A stretch of 9,616 bases of DNA. Source: an uncultured Eubacteriales bacterium (GTDB lineage Bacteria > Bacillota > Clostridia > Oscillospirales > CAG-272). This document shows positions 1 through 5,604 of this stretch, piece after piece (positions within the stretch are counted from its first letter, which is position 1; each line of letters starts with the position of its first letter). The notes below the pieces were generated by a model. The model made no database searches. It worked only from the letters and a program-made list of their open reading frames with translations, and was not told the origin of the DNA. The position numbers and the translations under genes are program-made. The DNA is taken from NCBI GenBank assembly GCA_905187695.1, contig CAJJIY010000042.1, forward strand, positions 1 through 9,616, given 5' to 3'.

Positions 1-326
1 CCGGCAACTCCACCAACCCCACCCGCTTCCAGCATCCCGTGGCCGGCACCTACAAAAAGTGGTGCGTGGAAAACGGCCGCAAATACTTCTCTGTGGCTTC
101 CGGCGGCGGCACGGGCCGTACCCTGCACCCCGATAACATGGCGGCCGGCCCCTCCTCTTACGGCATGACCGACACCATGGGCCGCATGCACTCCGACGCG
201 CAGTTTGCCGGTTCTTCTTCGGTGCCTGCCCATGTGGAGATGATGGGTCTCATCGGCGCGGGCAACAACCCGATGGTCGGTATGACGGTGGCCGTGGCCG
301 TGGCCATTGCCGAATCTTTCAAATAA
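1..326 (+). CDS. GGGtGRT family protein, C-terminal part (5' end outside window)
   Basis: The reading frame is open from the left edge (first full codon at 3) to TAA at 324-326, so only about 107 C-terminal residues are present. The segment carries the motif that names the family, GGGTGRTLHPDN, followed by AAGPSSYGMTDTMGRMHSD and a Gly/Ala-rich tail that ends in a run of alternating Val and Ala. I recognise this as the GGGtGRT protein family of anaerobic bacteria and archaea, whose biochemical role I do not know. No signal peptide can be judged because the N-terminus is missing. A strong hairpin terminator follows 40 bases after the stop, so this gene ends its own transcript and is not part of the downstream SRP RNA/dnaX unit. 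The family call is confident; any function would be guesswork. Confidence 0.85.
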   Translation, partial: GNSTNPTRFQHPVAGTYKKWCVENGRKYFSVASGGGTGRTLHPDNMAAGPSSYGMTDTMGRMHSDAQFAGSSSVPAHVEMMGLIGAGNNPMVGMTVAVAVAIAESFK

Positions 327-365
327 GTTCCGGGCCCGGTAGGGGGAAACTTTACGAGCCCACTG

Positions 366-401
366 AAAAAAGCTGTGTCGTTTCGGCGGCACGGCTTTTT
401 T
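366..401 (+). terminator. Intrinsic terminator of the GGGtGRT gene
   Basis: The 15-base arms 366-380 and 387-401 pair along their whole length if G-U wobbles are allowed, with a 6-base loop. The arm ends are A6 and T6, so the hairpin finishes in a T tract. It lies between the upstream stop and the SRP RNA promoter. Confidence 0.85.
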
Positions 402-475
402 GACGGGAGGAACGCGGAGAAGGCGGGGCAGACGGGCGGGAAATTGGCATTTCTTTAAAAAATTCGGCAGACCTC

Positions 476-504
476 TTGAAAAACGGCGCAAATTCTGTTA
501 TAAT
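476..504 (+). promoter_or_regulatory. Sigma-A promoter of the SRP RNA / dnaX unit
   Basis: The -35 element TTGAAA (476-481) and the perfect -10 TATAAT (499-504) are separated by exactly 17 bases. The expected start site near 511 coincides with the 5' end of the SRP RNA deduced from its closing helix. It may also serve dnaX by read-through. Confidence 0.85.
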
Positions 505-510
505 AAATAA

Positions 511-812
511 CAGGCCATGGAATAAGGCCATACCAGCCGGGGGAGTAGCGGGTCCCTGCACCTGAAATCCGCTATATGCAGGGGTAGATCCCCTCTTTGA
601 GGGCCGAAGCGATGCGGTCCGGAATGTACGCGCTGTGTTGACGGGTGGGTCCCGCGCAATCGGTCGCCGCGAACCATGTCAGGTGGGGAACCAAGCAGCA
701 TTAAACGGTCAAACCGGTGTGCCGCGGGGGTGCCTGCCCTGAGCAGAGTGTACGGATCCCGCGCAAAGCAGGTGCTCGACTTGAGGGTGTATGGTCTTAT
801 TCTGCGGCCTCT
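511..812 (+). ncRNA. ffs: Signal recognition particle RNA, large bacterial type
   Basis: This is the RNA scaffold of the signal recognition particle, which binds Ffh and targets nascent membrane and secreted proteins. Domain IV is unmistakable at about 675-697: GTCAGG, a closing pair stack around a GGAA tetraloop, then AAGCAGC. Compared with E. coli 4.5S RNA the two pairs next to the tetraloop are flipped (GG/CC instead of CC/GG), a compensatory change that supports real structure. The 5' part has the Alu-like domain of Firmicute SRP RNAs, including CCTGAAATCCGCTAT at about 560-574. The 5' segment near 521-534 pairs with 786-802 and AGGCC near 512 with GGCCT near 806, giving about 300 nt. Promoter position and the dnaX gene downstream match the usual gene order. 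The exact ends are estimates. Confidence 0.95.
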
Positions 813-825
813 TTGTTTATCATGT

Positions 826-842
826 CCCGCGCCAGGCGCGGG
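826..842 (+). other. GC-rich palindrome just upstream of dnaX
   Basis: CCCGCGCC, one A, then GGCGCGGG form a perfect inverted repeat (826-833 and 835-842). As RNA it would be a 7-bp stem with a 3-base loop directly before the dnaX ribosome binding site (AAAGG, 847-850). No T tract follows, so it is not a good terminator. It could separate the SRP RNA from the dnaX message by marking a processing point or could affect dnaX translation; both are inference. Confidence 0.5.
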
Positions 843-858
843 CGGAAAGGCGGTTTTC

Positions 859-2028
859 ATGCATCAGGCGCTTTATCGGAAATGGCGGCCGCGTACCTTT
901 GACGATGTGTGCGGACAGGAACACATTACCTCGGTGCTCCGGTACGAGGTGGCCGCCGGAACCCCCAGCCACGCCTATCTTTTTTGCGGTTCCCGCGGAA
1001 CGGGCAAAACCACCTGCGCCAAGATTCTGGCGCGCGCCGTCAACTGCGAAAATCCGCAAAACGGCAATCCCTGCGGAAAATGCGCCGCTTGCCTGACCAT
1101 TGAGCGCGGCTCGGCCACCGACGTGCTGGAAATGGACGCCGCCTCCAACAACGGCGTGGAAAATATCCGGGACATCCGCGAGGAAGTGATCTATTCCCCC
1201 GCCAGCCTTCGCTATCGCGTATATATCGTGGACGAGGCGCATATGCTCTCGGCCAGCGCCTTCAACGCGCTCCTCAAAACGCTGGAAGAGCCGCCCGCCC
1301 ATGTGATTTTCATTCTGGCCACCACCGAACTGCAAAAACTCCCCGCCACCATCGTGTCGCGCTGTCAGCGCTTTGATTTCCGGCGGATTGCAACCCCGGT
1401 GCTGGCCGACCGCGTGACCTATATTGCAAAAGAAGAAAAAATCGGCCTTCTGCCCGAGGCGGCGCTCCGCATCGCGCGGCTGGCGCAGGGCGGTATGCGG
1501 GACGCCATCAGTCTCCTGGAACTCTGCGCCGGCGCGGGTCGGACCATCGACCTTGCGACCGTGGATGAAATGACCGGCTCGGTCGGCCGTACCCGGCTGA
1601 TCGCACTGGCCGACGCCATCTCCCGTGCCGACTGTGACGCGGTGCTTTCCGAAGTGGCCGACGCCGTGGCCTCCGCCCGGGATCTTTCGGTCTTTTTCGG
1701 CGATCTGCTTTCGCTCTACCGCGATCTGCTGGTGATGAAGACCGCCCAAAACGCCGCGCGTTATCTGGATCTGACCGACAGCGAGGCCGAGGAACTGAGC
1801 GCGCTCTGCACCCGTTTCGGCCGCGGACAACTGCTCTCGCACTGCCGGGCGCTGGAAGACGGGCTCCTTTCCATGAGCAAAGTGGGCGCGGTCAAGCGAA
1901 CGGTGGCGGAGCTGACTCTGCTCACCCTGTGCGACCCCACACTGGATACTTCCCTGCCCGCCCTGCTTTCCCGCGTGGAAAAACTGGAAGAGGCAGTGGC
2001 CACGGGCAAACCGCCCCCCCGCCGATGA
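859..2028 (+). CDS. dnaX: DNA polymerase III clamp loader DnaX, gamma-like N-terminal reading frame
   Basis: DnaX is the ATPase subunit of the clamp loader that opens the beta clamp and places it on primed DNA. The ATG at 859 follows AAAGG at 8 bases and gives the canonical start MHQALYRKWRPRTFDD; an in-frame start at 676 lies inside the SRP RNA and is rejected. Walker A is GSRGTGKT (residues 44-51), followed by the four-cysteine zinc module between residues 60 and 85, Walker B as VYIVDEAH, sensor 1 as ATTE, the SRC arginine-finger motif and sensor 2 as GGMRDA. The frame ends with TGA at 2026-2028 after 389 residues, six bases after a C7 run. That cuts after the collar domain, as in the gamma form of E. 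coli DnaX. The expected C-terminal half continues in the +1 frame (next entry). The cause may be an extra C, programmed frameshifting or slippage. Confidence 0.93.
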   Translation: MHQALYRKWRPRTFDDVCGQEHITSVLRYEVAAGTPSHAYLFCGSRGTGKTTCAKILARAVNCENPQNGNPCGKCAACLTIERGSATDVLEMDAASNNGVENIRDIREEVIYSPASLRYRVYIVDEAHMLSASAFNALLKTLEEPPAHVIFILATTELQKLPATIVSRCQRFDFRRIATPVLADRVTYIAKEEKIGLLPEAALRIARLAQGGMRDAISLLELCAGAGRTIDLATVDEMTGSVGRTRLIALADAISRADCDAVLSEVADAVASARDLSVFFGDLLSLYRDLLVMKTAQNAARYLDLTDSEAEELSALCTRFGRGQLLSHCRALEDGLLSMSKVGAVKRTVAELTLLTLCDPTLDTSLPALLSRVEKLEEAVATGKPPPRR

Positions 2029-2554
2029 GAAAAAGACCGAGGCCAAAGCCCGGAAAAGTGAACCCGTCCGGGGGGATAAAGCGGAAATGCCCGGTTCATC
2101 CGCCCCAAGCGGCCGGGAAACGCCCGGTTCATCCGCCCCCAAAGAAAAGGAAACGCCCGCGCCCGACCGCGCCACCGCGGACAACCCGAAAGCACCCGTA
2201 ACGCCGGCGGCACCCGCCCCCCAAAAAATCCGGAATTTCCCGGAAGCGATCTCGCGGCTGGGGCGCGCCAATCCGATGCTGGCGCCTTTCCTTACCGGTG
2301 CGCGCGCGTATCTGACAACGGGCGGCGTGCGCGTGGTGCTCCGGAACGATTTTTCACTGATGATGTTGGAAAAATCGGGCGGCCGGGACGAACTCCGGCG
2401 TGCCCTCTCGGTCACGCTTTCGCGCGAAGTGCCCGACCGGGCGCTGACGCTGGAAGTGGCCGCGCCCAACGAAGAAACCGAAACGGACCAGGCCTTTGAC
2501 GACCTCCTGTCGGCCGCCGGATCCGCCAATAACGATAAAGGAGAAACAAAATGA
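2021..2554 (+). CDS. dnaX: DnaX C-terminal (tau-like) part in the +1 frame
   Basis: If one C of the 2014-2020 run is skipped, dnaX continues as ADEKKTEAKARKSEP and stays open to TGA at 2552-2554. The joined protein has 564 residues, close to the 563 of B. subtilis DnaX. The region opens with a Lys/Pro/Ala/Ser linker of about 65 residues holding an 11-residue tandem repeat (PGSSAP plus charged residues). A folded domain starts near KIRNFPEAISRLG and ends in an acidic stretch, as expected for the tau-specific end that contacts the polymerase and helicase. An internal ATG at 2087 has only a poor G-run upstream, so independent initiation is less likely. The stop overlaps the ybaB start as ATGA and the ybaB ribosome binding site lies inside this frame, which argues that it is translated. 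Not a separate gene. Confidence 0.8.
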   Translation, partial: ADEKKTEAKARKSEPVRGDKAEMPGSSAPSGRETPGSSAPKEKETPAPDRATADNPKAPVTPAAPAPQKIRNFPEAISRLGRANPMLAPFLTGARAYLTTGGVRVVLRNDFSLMMLEKSGGRDELRRALSVTLSREVPDRALTLEVAAPNEETETDQAFDDLLSAAGSANNDKGETK

Positions 2555-2925
2555 GAGCCAATTATCCCAAAAACGCCGGCACACAGAACATGGCCGCCGT
2601 CCTGCAGCAGGCACAGAAAATGCAGGAAGAAATGGCCGCCAAGGAAGAGGAACTGGCCGGCCGCGAATATGAAATCAGCGCCGGCGGCGGCGCGGTCAAA
2701 CTGAAAATAAACGGCAAACGGGAGGTACTCTCCCTGGAGATTGCGCCCGAAATTGTCGATCCGGACGATGTGGAAACGCTCTCGGATGTGCTGGTGGCCG
2801 CCGTCAACGAGGCCATCAAGCGCGTGGACAGCGAACATGAGAGCGAAATGGCCGGCGTGACCGGCGCGCTGGGGATGCCCGGCGGTATGCCGGGAATGCC
2901 CGGCGGAATTCCGGGGCTGTTCTGA
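2551..2925 (+). CDS. ybaB: YbaB/EbfC family nucleoid-associated protein
   Basis: This small dimeric DNA-binding protein is encoded between dnaX and recR in most bacteria and is thought to act in nucleoid organisation. At 124 residues it is slightly longer than the usual 100-115. It shows the family's helical segment (NMAAVLQQAQKMQEEMAAKEEEL, written here only as a span of residues 14-36 with key residues Q19, K23 and E27), the signature SAGGGAVKLKINGKREV, then VDPDDVETLSDVLVAAVNEA. The tail is a methionine-, proline- and glycine-rich stretch, GMPGGMPGMPGGIPGLF, a repeated version of the family's common GLF ending. The ATG follows AAAGGAG (2537-2543) and overlaps the dnaX stop by four bases, implying translational coupling. 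Confidence 0.93.
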   Translation: MRANYPKNAGTQNMAAVLQQAQKMQEEMAAKEEELAGREYEISAGGGAVKLKINGKREVLSLEIAPEIVDPDDVETLSDVLVAAVNEAIKRVDSEHESEMAGVTGALGMPGGMPGMPGGIPGLF

Positions 2926-2927
2926 CC

Positions 2928-3530
2928 ATGGGCACGGGGATTGATTCGCTTGATATTCTTTCGGATTGTTTTGCCCGGATGCCGGGGATCGGGCGCAAGA
3001 GCGCCCAGCGCCTGGCGCTTTCTCTGCTTTCGGACACGCCCGAGGAAGCGGAGGCTTTTATCGGTGCCATCCGGAACGCCCGGGAAAAGATTCACCGCTG
3101 TCCGGTCTGCCAGAATCTCACCGACCGGGAGATCTGCCCGGTCTGCGCCGATCCCACGCGCGATCACGGGGTCATCTGTGTGGTAGAAGACTCCCGCGCG
3201 GTCATGGCCTTTGAGCGGGTGCGCTCCTATCGGGGGCTTTACCATGTGCTCCATGGGGTCATTTCCCCCATGAGCGGCAAAACGCCGGATTCCATCTGCC
3301 TGCGCGAACTGCTCGACCGCGTGGCCGAGGGCGATGTGCGCGAGGTCATTGTCGCTACCGGCGCCACCACCGAGGGGGAGGCCACGGCGCTGTATATCGC
3401 CAAATTGCTCCGCCCGTTCAAGGGACTGAAAGTCAGCCGGCTGGCGCACGGCATTCCCTATGGCGGAGAGCTGGAATATGCCGATGAAATCACGCTGGCG
3501 CGGGCACTGGAAGGCCGCCGCGACTGCTGA
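2928..3530 (+). CDS. recR: Recombination mediator RecR
   Basis: RecR works with RecF and RecO to load RecA on gapped DNA during recombinational repair. The 200-residue length is normal. In order: helix-hairpin-helix MPGIGRKSAQRLA (18-30), zinc finger with C58, C61, C70 and C73, a Toprim domain starting at VICVVED (E87 the conserved acidic residue), and the C-terminal HGIPYGGELEYADEITLARA with its Walker-like ending. ATG at 2928 lies two bases after the ybaB stop; the ribosome binding site is poor, so coupling to ybaB translation is likely. It is the last gene of the dnaX-ybaB-recR operon, ending just before a long convergent terminator. No residue expected for the family appears to be missing. 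Confidence 0.95.
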   Translation: MGTGIDSLDILSDCFARMPGIGRKSAQRLALSLLSDTPEEAEAFIGAIRNAREKIHRCPVCQNLTDREICPVCADPTRDHGVICVVEDSRAVMAFERVRSYRGLYHVLHGVISPMSGKTPDSICLRELLDRVAEGDVREVIVATGATTEGEATALYIAKLLRPFKGLKVSRLAHGIPYGGELEYADEITLARALEGRRDC

Positions 3531-3535
3531 AAGCG

Positions 3536-3600
3536 CAAACGCAAGAAAGCGGGGAGACATTCCGAAAGGATGTCTCCCCGCTTTCTTCTTCGGGCGTTTG
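3536..3600. terminator. Long bidirectional terminator between recR and the minus-strand genes
   Basis: The 18-base arms 3543-3560 and 3570-3587 are perfectly complementary, with a 9-base loop that includes GAAA. Outer arms CAAACGC (3536-3542) and GCGTTTG (3594-3600) extend the stem. It sits between two converging transcription units and probably ends both. Confidence 0.9.
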
Positions 3601-3624
3601 GGGCAACCCGCGCGAAAATCTCCC

Positions 3625-3981
3625 TTAAGAGCGGGGCTCGTCCGGGGCGTTGTGCCGGTTATAATCGTCGGATATTTTTTGATAATCCTGATCCCAGACG
3701 CCTAAACTTTTGCGGCGGAAGGGCCCTTTGCCGATCGTTTCAAGCTTGATCCGTTTCCACTCGGTGGCCGTATAAATGTCCACTTCTTTCATAAAAGCCG
3801 CCCGGCAAGCGAGATAGGCGGCGTCCATGGACGCGGCGTCTGTGGACGCGGTGTCGACCGGCGCGCCGTCCAGCGCACGGATCACGCGGTCCTTCAGGTC
3901 CTGCGCCCGCTCCAGAAGGCGCACATCACAGGCAAAAGAACGGGAATAAAGAACCCGGAATCTGCTGAGCGCGTCAATCAC
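3625..3981 (-). CDS. C-terminal frame of the split membrane protein (118 aa)
   Basis: This frame is open back past the GTG at 3981 and joins smoothly to the upstream frame when one A is added. The sequence is charged and helical (RVLYSRSFACDVRLLERAQ, then the repeat DTASTDAASMDAA), ending DDYNRHNAPDEPRS. There is no ribosome binding site before the GTG, so on its own it is probably not translated. No known domain recognised. Confidence 0.4.
   Translation of the reverse strand: MIDALSRFRVLYSRSFACDVRLLERAQDLKDRVIRALDGAPVDTASTDAASMDAAYLACRAAFMKEVDIYTATEWKRIKLETIGKGPFRRKSLGVWDQDYQKISDDYNRHNAPDEPRS
3818..3862 (-). repeat. 15-bp tandem repeat, three units, inside the split membrane protein gene
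   Basis: Units at 3818-3832 and 3833-3847 differ at two positions (GCGGCGTCCATGGAC and GCGGCGTCTGTGGAC); a third, more diverged unit follows from 3848. The 15-bp period keeps the frame and encodes the five-residue repeat xDAAS. Such a repeat could expand or contract by replication slippage. Confidence 0.7.
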
Positions 3982-4217
3982 AGCCGTCTTGGCGGCGTTT
4001 TTTCTTCTTCGGTAGAAAGACAGCGGATCATGTCGGGGTCGCTGTACCGAATCATCACCGCGGTCAGTTTCTGCGTTTCGCTTCGCCGGTCAAAACGGTG
4101 TTGCGTGATCATTTTAAGGCTGTTGTTTTTTCTTTGGATCATGGAATTTAATAAAAGTCCCAGAATCCCCAGTGTAAAAGTAACGCAAACGGTAACAATC
4201 GAAATGATCTGTTCCAT
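3978..4217 (-). CDS. N-terminal frame of the split membrane protein (79 aa)
   Basis: This is the part that would be translated if the sequence is correct as given: ATG with a good ribosome binding site, a transmembrane helix (residues 4-25) and a short cytoplasmic segment, MIRYSDPDMIRCLSTEEEK, followed by the out-of-frame ending TPPRRL. A membrane-anchored peptide of this size could exist alone, but the natural continuation in the other frame makes a truncated product more likely. Function unknown. Confidence 0.5.
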   Translation of the reverse strand: MEQIISIVTVCVTFTLGILGLLLNSMIQRKNNSLKMITQHRFDRRSETQKLTAVMIRYSDPDMIRCLSTEEEKTPPRRL

Positions 4218-4280
4218 TTTTTCTCCTTTCGCTTTCCCCTTCTCCGGCCAAGGCCGTTCCCGGGCGGCCGCGGGGCGGGT

Positions 4281-4593
4281 TTATTTTCTTTTTTTCGGCG
4301 GGGCAGTTGGTCGTACATGGCCCTGAACAGGTTCTGCAGGAATTCCCAATCGTCCGCTTCTTCCACCAGCAGCATTTTCCCGCCGCCCTCATAGGGGACT
4401 TCATACGGCGCGCCCAGCATCAGGTGCCGGGCCGCTTTTACCGGCTTTACCAGAAGACGGTCGTCGTAAATGCCGCCGATCACTTTTTCCTGAAGTAAAG
4501 AATATACTCGCCCATCATCGGGCGGTACGAGACGCCTTCCAGCCCGGAAAGCTGCTTTAAAATAAAATCCAGATATTCTTTTTCGGACGCCAC
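4281..4593 (-). pseudogene. TfoX/Sxy N-terminal-domain protein, reading frame broken
   Basis: From GTG at 4593 the frame reads VASEKEYLDFILKQLSGLEG and then RPMMGEYILYF, stopping at 4480-4482. A second minus-strand frame takes up the same protein as EKVIGGIYDDRLLVKP, continues through KMLLVEEADDWEFLQNLF and reaches QLP. Together these are the typical TfoX_N domain of about 105 residues; in proteobacteria Sxy/TfoX controls competence genes, but the role of single-domain Firmicute versions is unclear. The join needs one extra T near 4493-4494. One extra C in the C4 run at 4300-4303 would give the usual short lysine-rich end (PPKKRK, stop at 4281-4283) instead of a 50-residue run-on into the next gene. 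A consensus promoter stands 70 bases upstream, so the locus still looks expressed. Either decayed or carrying sequence errors. Confidence 0.7.
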
Positions 4594-4661
4594 GCGCGCA
4601 CCTGCCCGTGTTGTTGAAATCAGGCGCGAAAAAGTCCTTGCAGGCAGACTTTTTCACTGAT

Positions 4662-4690
4662 ATTATAACAAAAAAGAGGAGGCCTGTCAA
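4662..4690 (-). promoter_or_regulatory. Consensus sigma-A promoter of the TfoX-like gene
   Basis: On the minus strand, TTGACA (4685-4690) and TATAAT (4662-4667) are both perfect and 17 bases apart. The start site would be near 4655, leaving a leader of about 60 bases before GTG 4593. Confidence 0.85.
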
Positions 4691-5024
4691 CCGCTTTGCG
4701 GGGGATACCGGGAAACGGGAATGGCATATATGATATTCTCTATCAAAGAGAGATTTTATCATGGATTGGGATGATACTTGACGACTCCTGCAGTATGTTA
4801 TGACATCATTCAGTAAGGAAGAAAGTCTCAAAAGGGACAGGGTTTGGGGCAGTGAACAAGCATTTGAACGGCCCGCTCCGGCCGCACAGTTGTCCGCCGT
4901 CGCCTGCGGGCGGGCGGTTCGGCCTTTCTTGCGGAAGGAATTTTTCACGACCTCCGGGTTATCGCCTTCGGCGCCGCGCCGGTCTCATATCCCGGAGACC
5001 GTAAAACACAAGTCCGGCCCGCAA
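4691..5024. other. Stretch without a convincing gene; possible structured RNA at its right end
   Basis: No open frame here has a credible start, ribosome binding site or recognisable product on either strand. An imperfect inverted repeat sits at about 4729-4762 (ATTCTCT and AGAGA arms). At 4905-5024 plus-strand pairings accumulate: TTTT-ACG-CTCCGGG (4942-4958) with CCCGGAG-CGT-AAAA (4991-5006), and outer arms TGCGGGC (4905-4911) with GCCCGCA (5017-5023). A second hairpin, CGGTCTC (4980-4986) with GAGACCG (4995-5001), would exclude the first. With the terminator that follows this may be a small RNA or an orphan leader, but no promoter of good quality was seen. Confidence 0.35.
4945..4962 (+). 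repeat. 18-bp direct repeat, copy 1, identical to part of tRNA-fMet
   Basis: TCACGACCTCCGGGTTAT is identical to 8918-8935, which lies inside the minus-strand tRNA-fMet gene (anticodon loop 3' side to T-stem). The two copies have the same orientation and bracket the AT-rich island. Flanks match only weakly (TTGCGG and ATTT in the same order). It could be an old attachment-site remnant. Confidence 0.5.
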
Positions 5025-5065
5025 CCAAAAAGAAAAGCACCCGCAAAGGGTGCTTTTCTTTTTGG
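5025..5065. terminator. Strong symmetrical intrinsic terminator
   Basis: The 18-base arms (5025-5042 and 5048-5065) are perfectly complementary around the loop GCAAA; the core stem is AGCACCC/GGGTGCT with A-rich and T-rich shoulders on each side. It can work in either direction. No gene clearly ends at it on the plus strand, so it belongs either to the possible RNA upstream or to a gene no longer present. Confidence 0.8.
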
Positions 5066-5088
5066 CATACAATCCCCAATTCTATACA

Positions 5089-5168
5089 ATGCACCACTTT
5101 TAGGGGGTATGGTGCATCTATTCCCTCAATTGAATTGTATTTTTAAGGGAATGTTGCAATTTTGAGGG
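5089..5168. repeat. Inverted repeats at the left edge of the AT-rich island
   Basis: ATGCACCA (5089-5096) is mirrored by TGGTGCAT (5110-5117), and CCCTCAA (5123-5129) by TTGAGGG (5162-5168). GCAATTTTGAGGGC at 5156-5169 is the inverted counterpart, with one mismatch, of GCCCTCAAAATCGC at 8787-8800. Confidence 0.5.
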
Positions 5169-5174
5169 CATTTA

Positions 5175-5372
5175 TCATTTGAGCCTATAGTAGCAGGTAT
5201 TCTTTCCGTTGCCCTCGCGCTTCAGTTCTCCTTCGGCAACGAGCTTACGGAGTGCGCCCTCTACGGAGCTTAAACTGAGTGACGGACAAAGCTCCATGAT
5301 GTCTTGCTTCTTAAAAAATGTTTCTGAAGAAACGCTGGAGTTTATTGTTGTTAAAGCACCGGTGCCAAACTG
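5175..5372 (-). pseudogene. Remnant of a winged-helix C-terminal domain (Fic or AlbA-type protein tail)
   Basis: A minus-strand frame with no start codon before a stop at about 5374 runs to TGA at 5175-5177. It reads FGTGALTTINSSVSSETFFKK, then DIMELCPSLSLSSVEGALRKL and LKREGNGKNTCYYRLK. The pattern of a helix, the S-x-S-S-V-E-x-A-L-x-K-L recognition helix and a wing with G-x-G-x-x-x-x-YY is typical of the winged helix closing many Fic-family and ATP-binding (AlbA-type) regulatory proteins. Only about 65 residues remain and the large N-terminal part is gone. In another frame, ATG CGT ACA GTT begins a short peptide just upstream that could be a further scrap. Which parent family it came from cannot be settled here. 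Confidence 0.6.
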
Positions 5373-5373
5373 T

Positions 5374-5390
5374 TAAATTCCAATTTGTCG
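5374..5390 (+). repeat. 17-bp direct repeat, copy 1
   Basis: TAAATTCCAATTTGTCG is identical to 8642-8658, where it starts at the stop codon of the methyltransferase gene. Here it abuts the truncated 5' end of the winged-helix remnant, so it may mark a recombination junction. Confidence 0.7.
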
Positions 5391-5398
5391 GTCAGTTT

Positions 5399-5459
5399 AA
5401 CTGTACGCATTTTAATTAACTGTACGCAAATTTTGATAAGGTATACGCAAATTGTATCA
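5399..5459 (+). repeat. Three imperfect ~21-bp tandem repeats
   Basis: Units start at 5399, 5418 and 5439 and share the core TGTACGCAWWTT / TATACGCAAATT. The spacing of 19 and 21 bases, about two helical turns, would put the cores on one face of the DNA. They may be protein-binding sites; the protein is unknown. Confidence 0.55.
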
Positions 5460-5481
5460 AAATAGGTATTTGCACACAAAT

Positions 5482-5537
5482 AAAACGCCATTGAATTCAA
5501 ACCCTTACAGGTTTGAACTCTAATGGCGTTTTTGTTT
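5482..5537. terminator. Terminator downstream of the PTPS-like gene
   Basis: Arms AAAACGCCATT (5482-5492) with AATGGCGTTTT (5522-5532), and inner arms TTCAAACC (5496-5503) with GGTTTGAA (5510-5517), form a long two-part hairpin. T-rich ends on both strands suggest action in both directions. It follows the stop of the minus-strand PTPS-like gene by about 70 bases. Confidence 0.85.
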
Positions 5538-5604
5538 TTACCATCGTATGTACGCGGATCAGATCGCTTTTATGGTTCGTCCTTGAAGCAGAAAATGTAT
5601 TTCG

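Larger units (their letters stand above)
3625..4217 (-). pseudogene. Single-pass membrane protein of unknown function, one gene split by a -1 frameshift
   Basis: Two abutting minus-strand frames read as one protein of about 197 residues. The first part (ATG at 4217, RBS AAAGGAG at 4223-4229) has a hydrophobic helix at residues 4-25 followed by basic residues, so an N-terminal membrane anchor with the rest in the cytoplasm is likely. It runs through STEEEK into a poor ending and stops at 3978-3980. The second part could start only at GTG 3981, which has no ribosome binding site. Adding one A to the A6 run (plus-strand T6, 3998-4003) joins them as EEEKNAAKTAVIDALSRF. The second part holds a short repeat, DTASTDAASMDAA, and ends in a charged tail. 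I do not recognise the family. The break may be a mutation, a sequencing error or slippage. It lies downstream of the TfoX-like gene, probably in the same transcript. Confidence 0.6.

Noticed and set aside
676..858. In-frame upstream start for dnaX at 676
   Set aside because: The extension is the SRP RNA itself; the ATG at 859 has a ribosome binding site and gives the conserved DnaX N-terminus.
820..2838. Minus-strand open frame of 672 codons opposite dnaX
   Set aside because: Antisense shadow of a GC-rich coding strand; no recognisable domains and it crosses dnaX and ybaB.
2562..3560. Minus-strand open frame of 332 codons opposite ybaB and recR
   Set aside because: Shadow of two well-identified genes, with low-complexity sequence mirrored from the YbaB tail.
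4148..4948. Minus-strand open frame of 266 codons starting GTG after GGAGG
   Set aside because: Only its middle resembles TfoX; the first 130 residues cross the TfoX promoter and look random, and the end runs into the next gene. The TfoX-like gene is better explained by GTG 4593 plus frameshifts.
4980..5026. B12-box-like GGAGACC and a tRNA-like end CCCGCAACCA
   Set aside because: The other conserved parts of a cobalamin riboswitch are missing, and no 76-nt cloverleaf can be drawn ending at this CCA.
4800..5165. Plus-strand open frame of 121 codons
   Set aside because: It translates through the terminator hairpin at 5025-5065 and has no ribosome binding site or domain.
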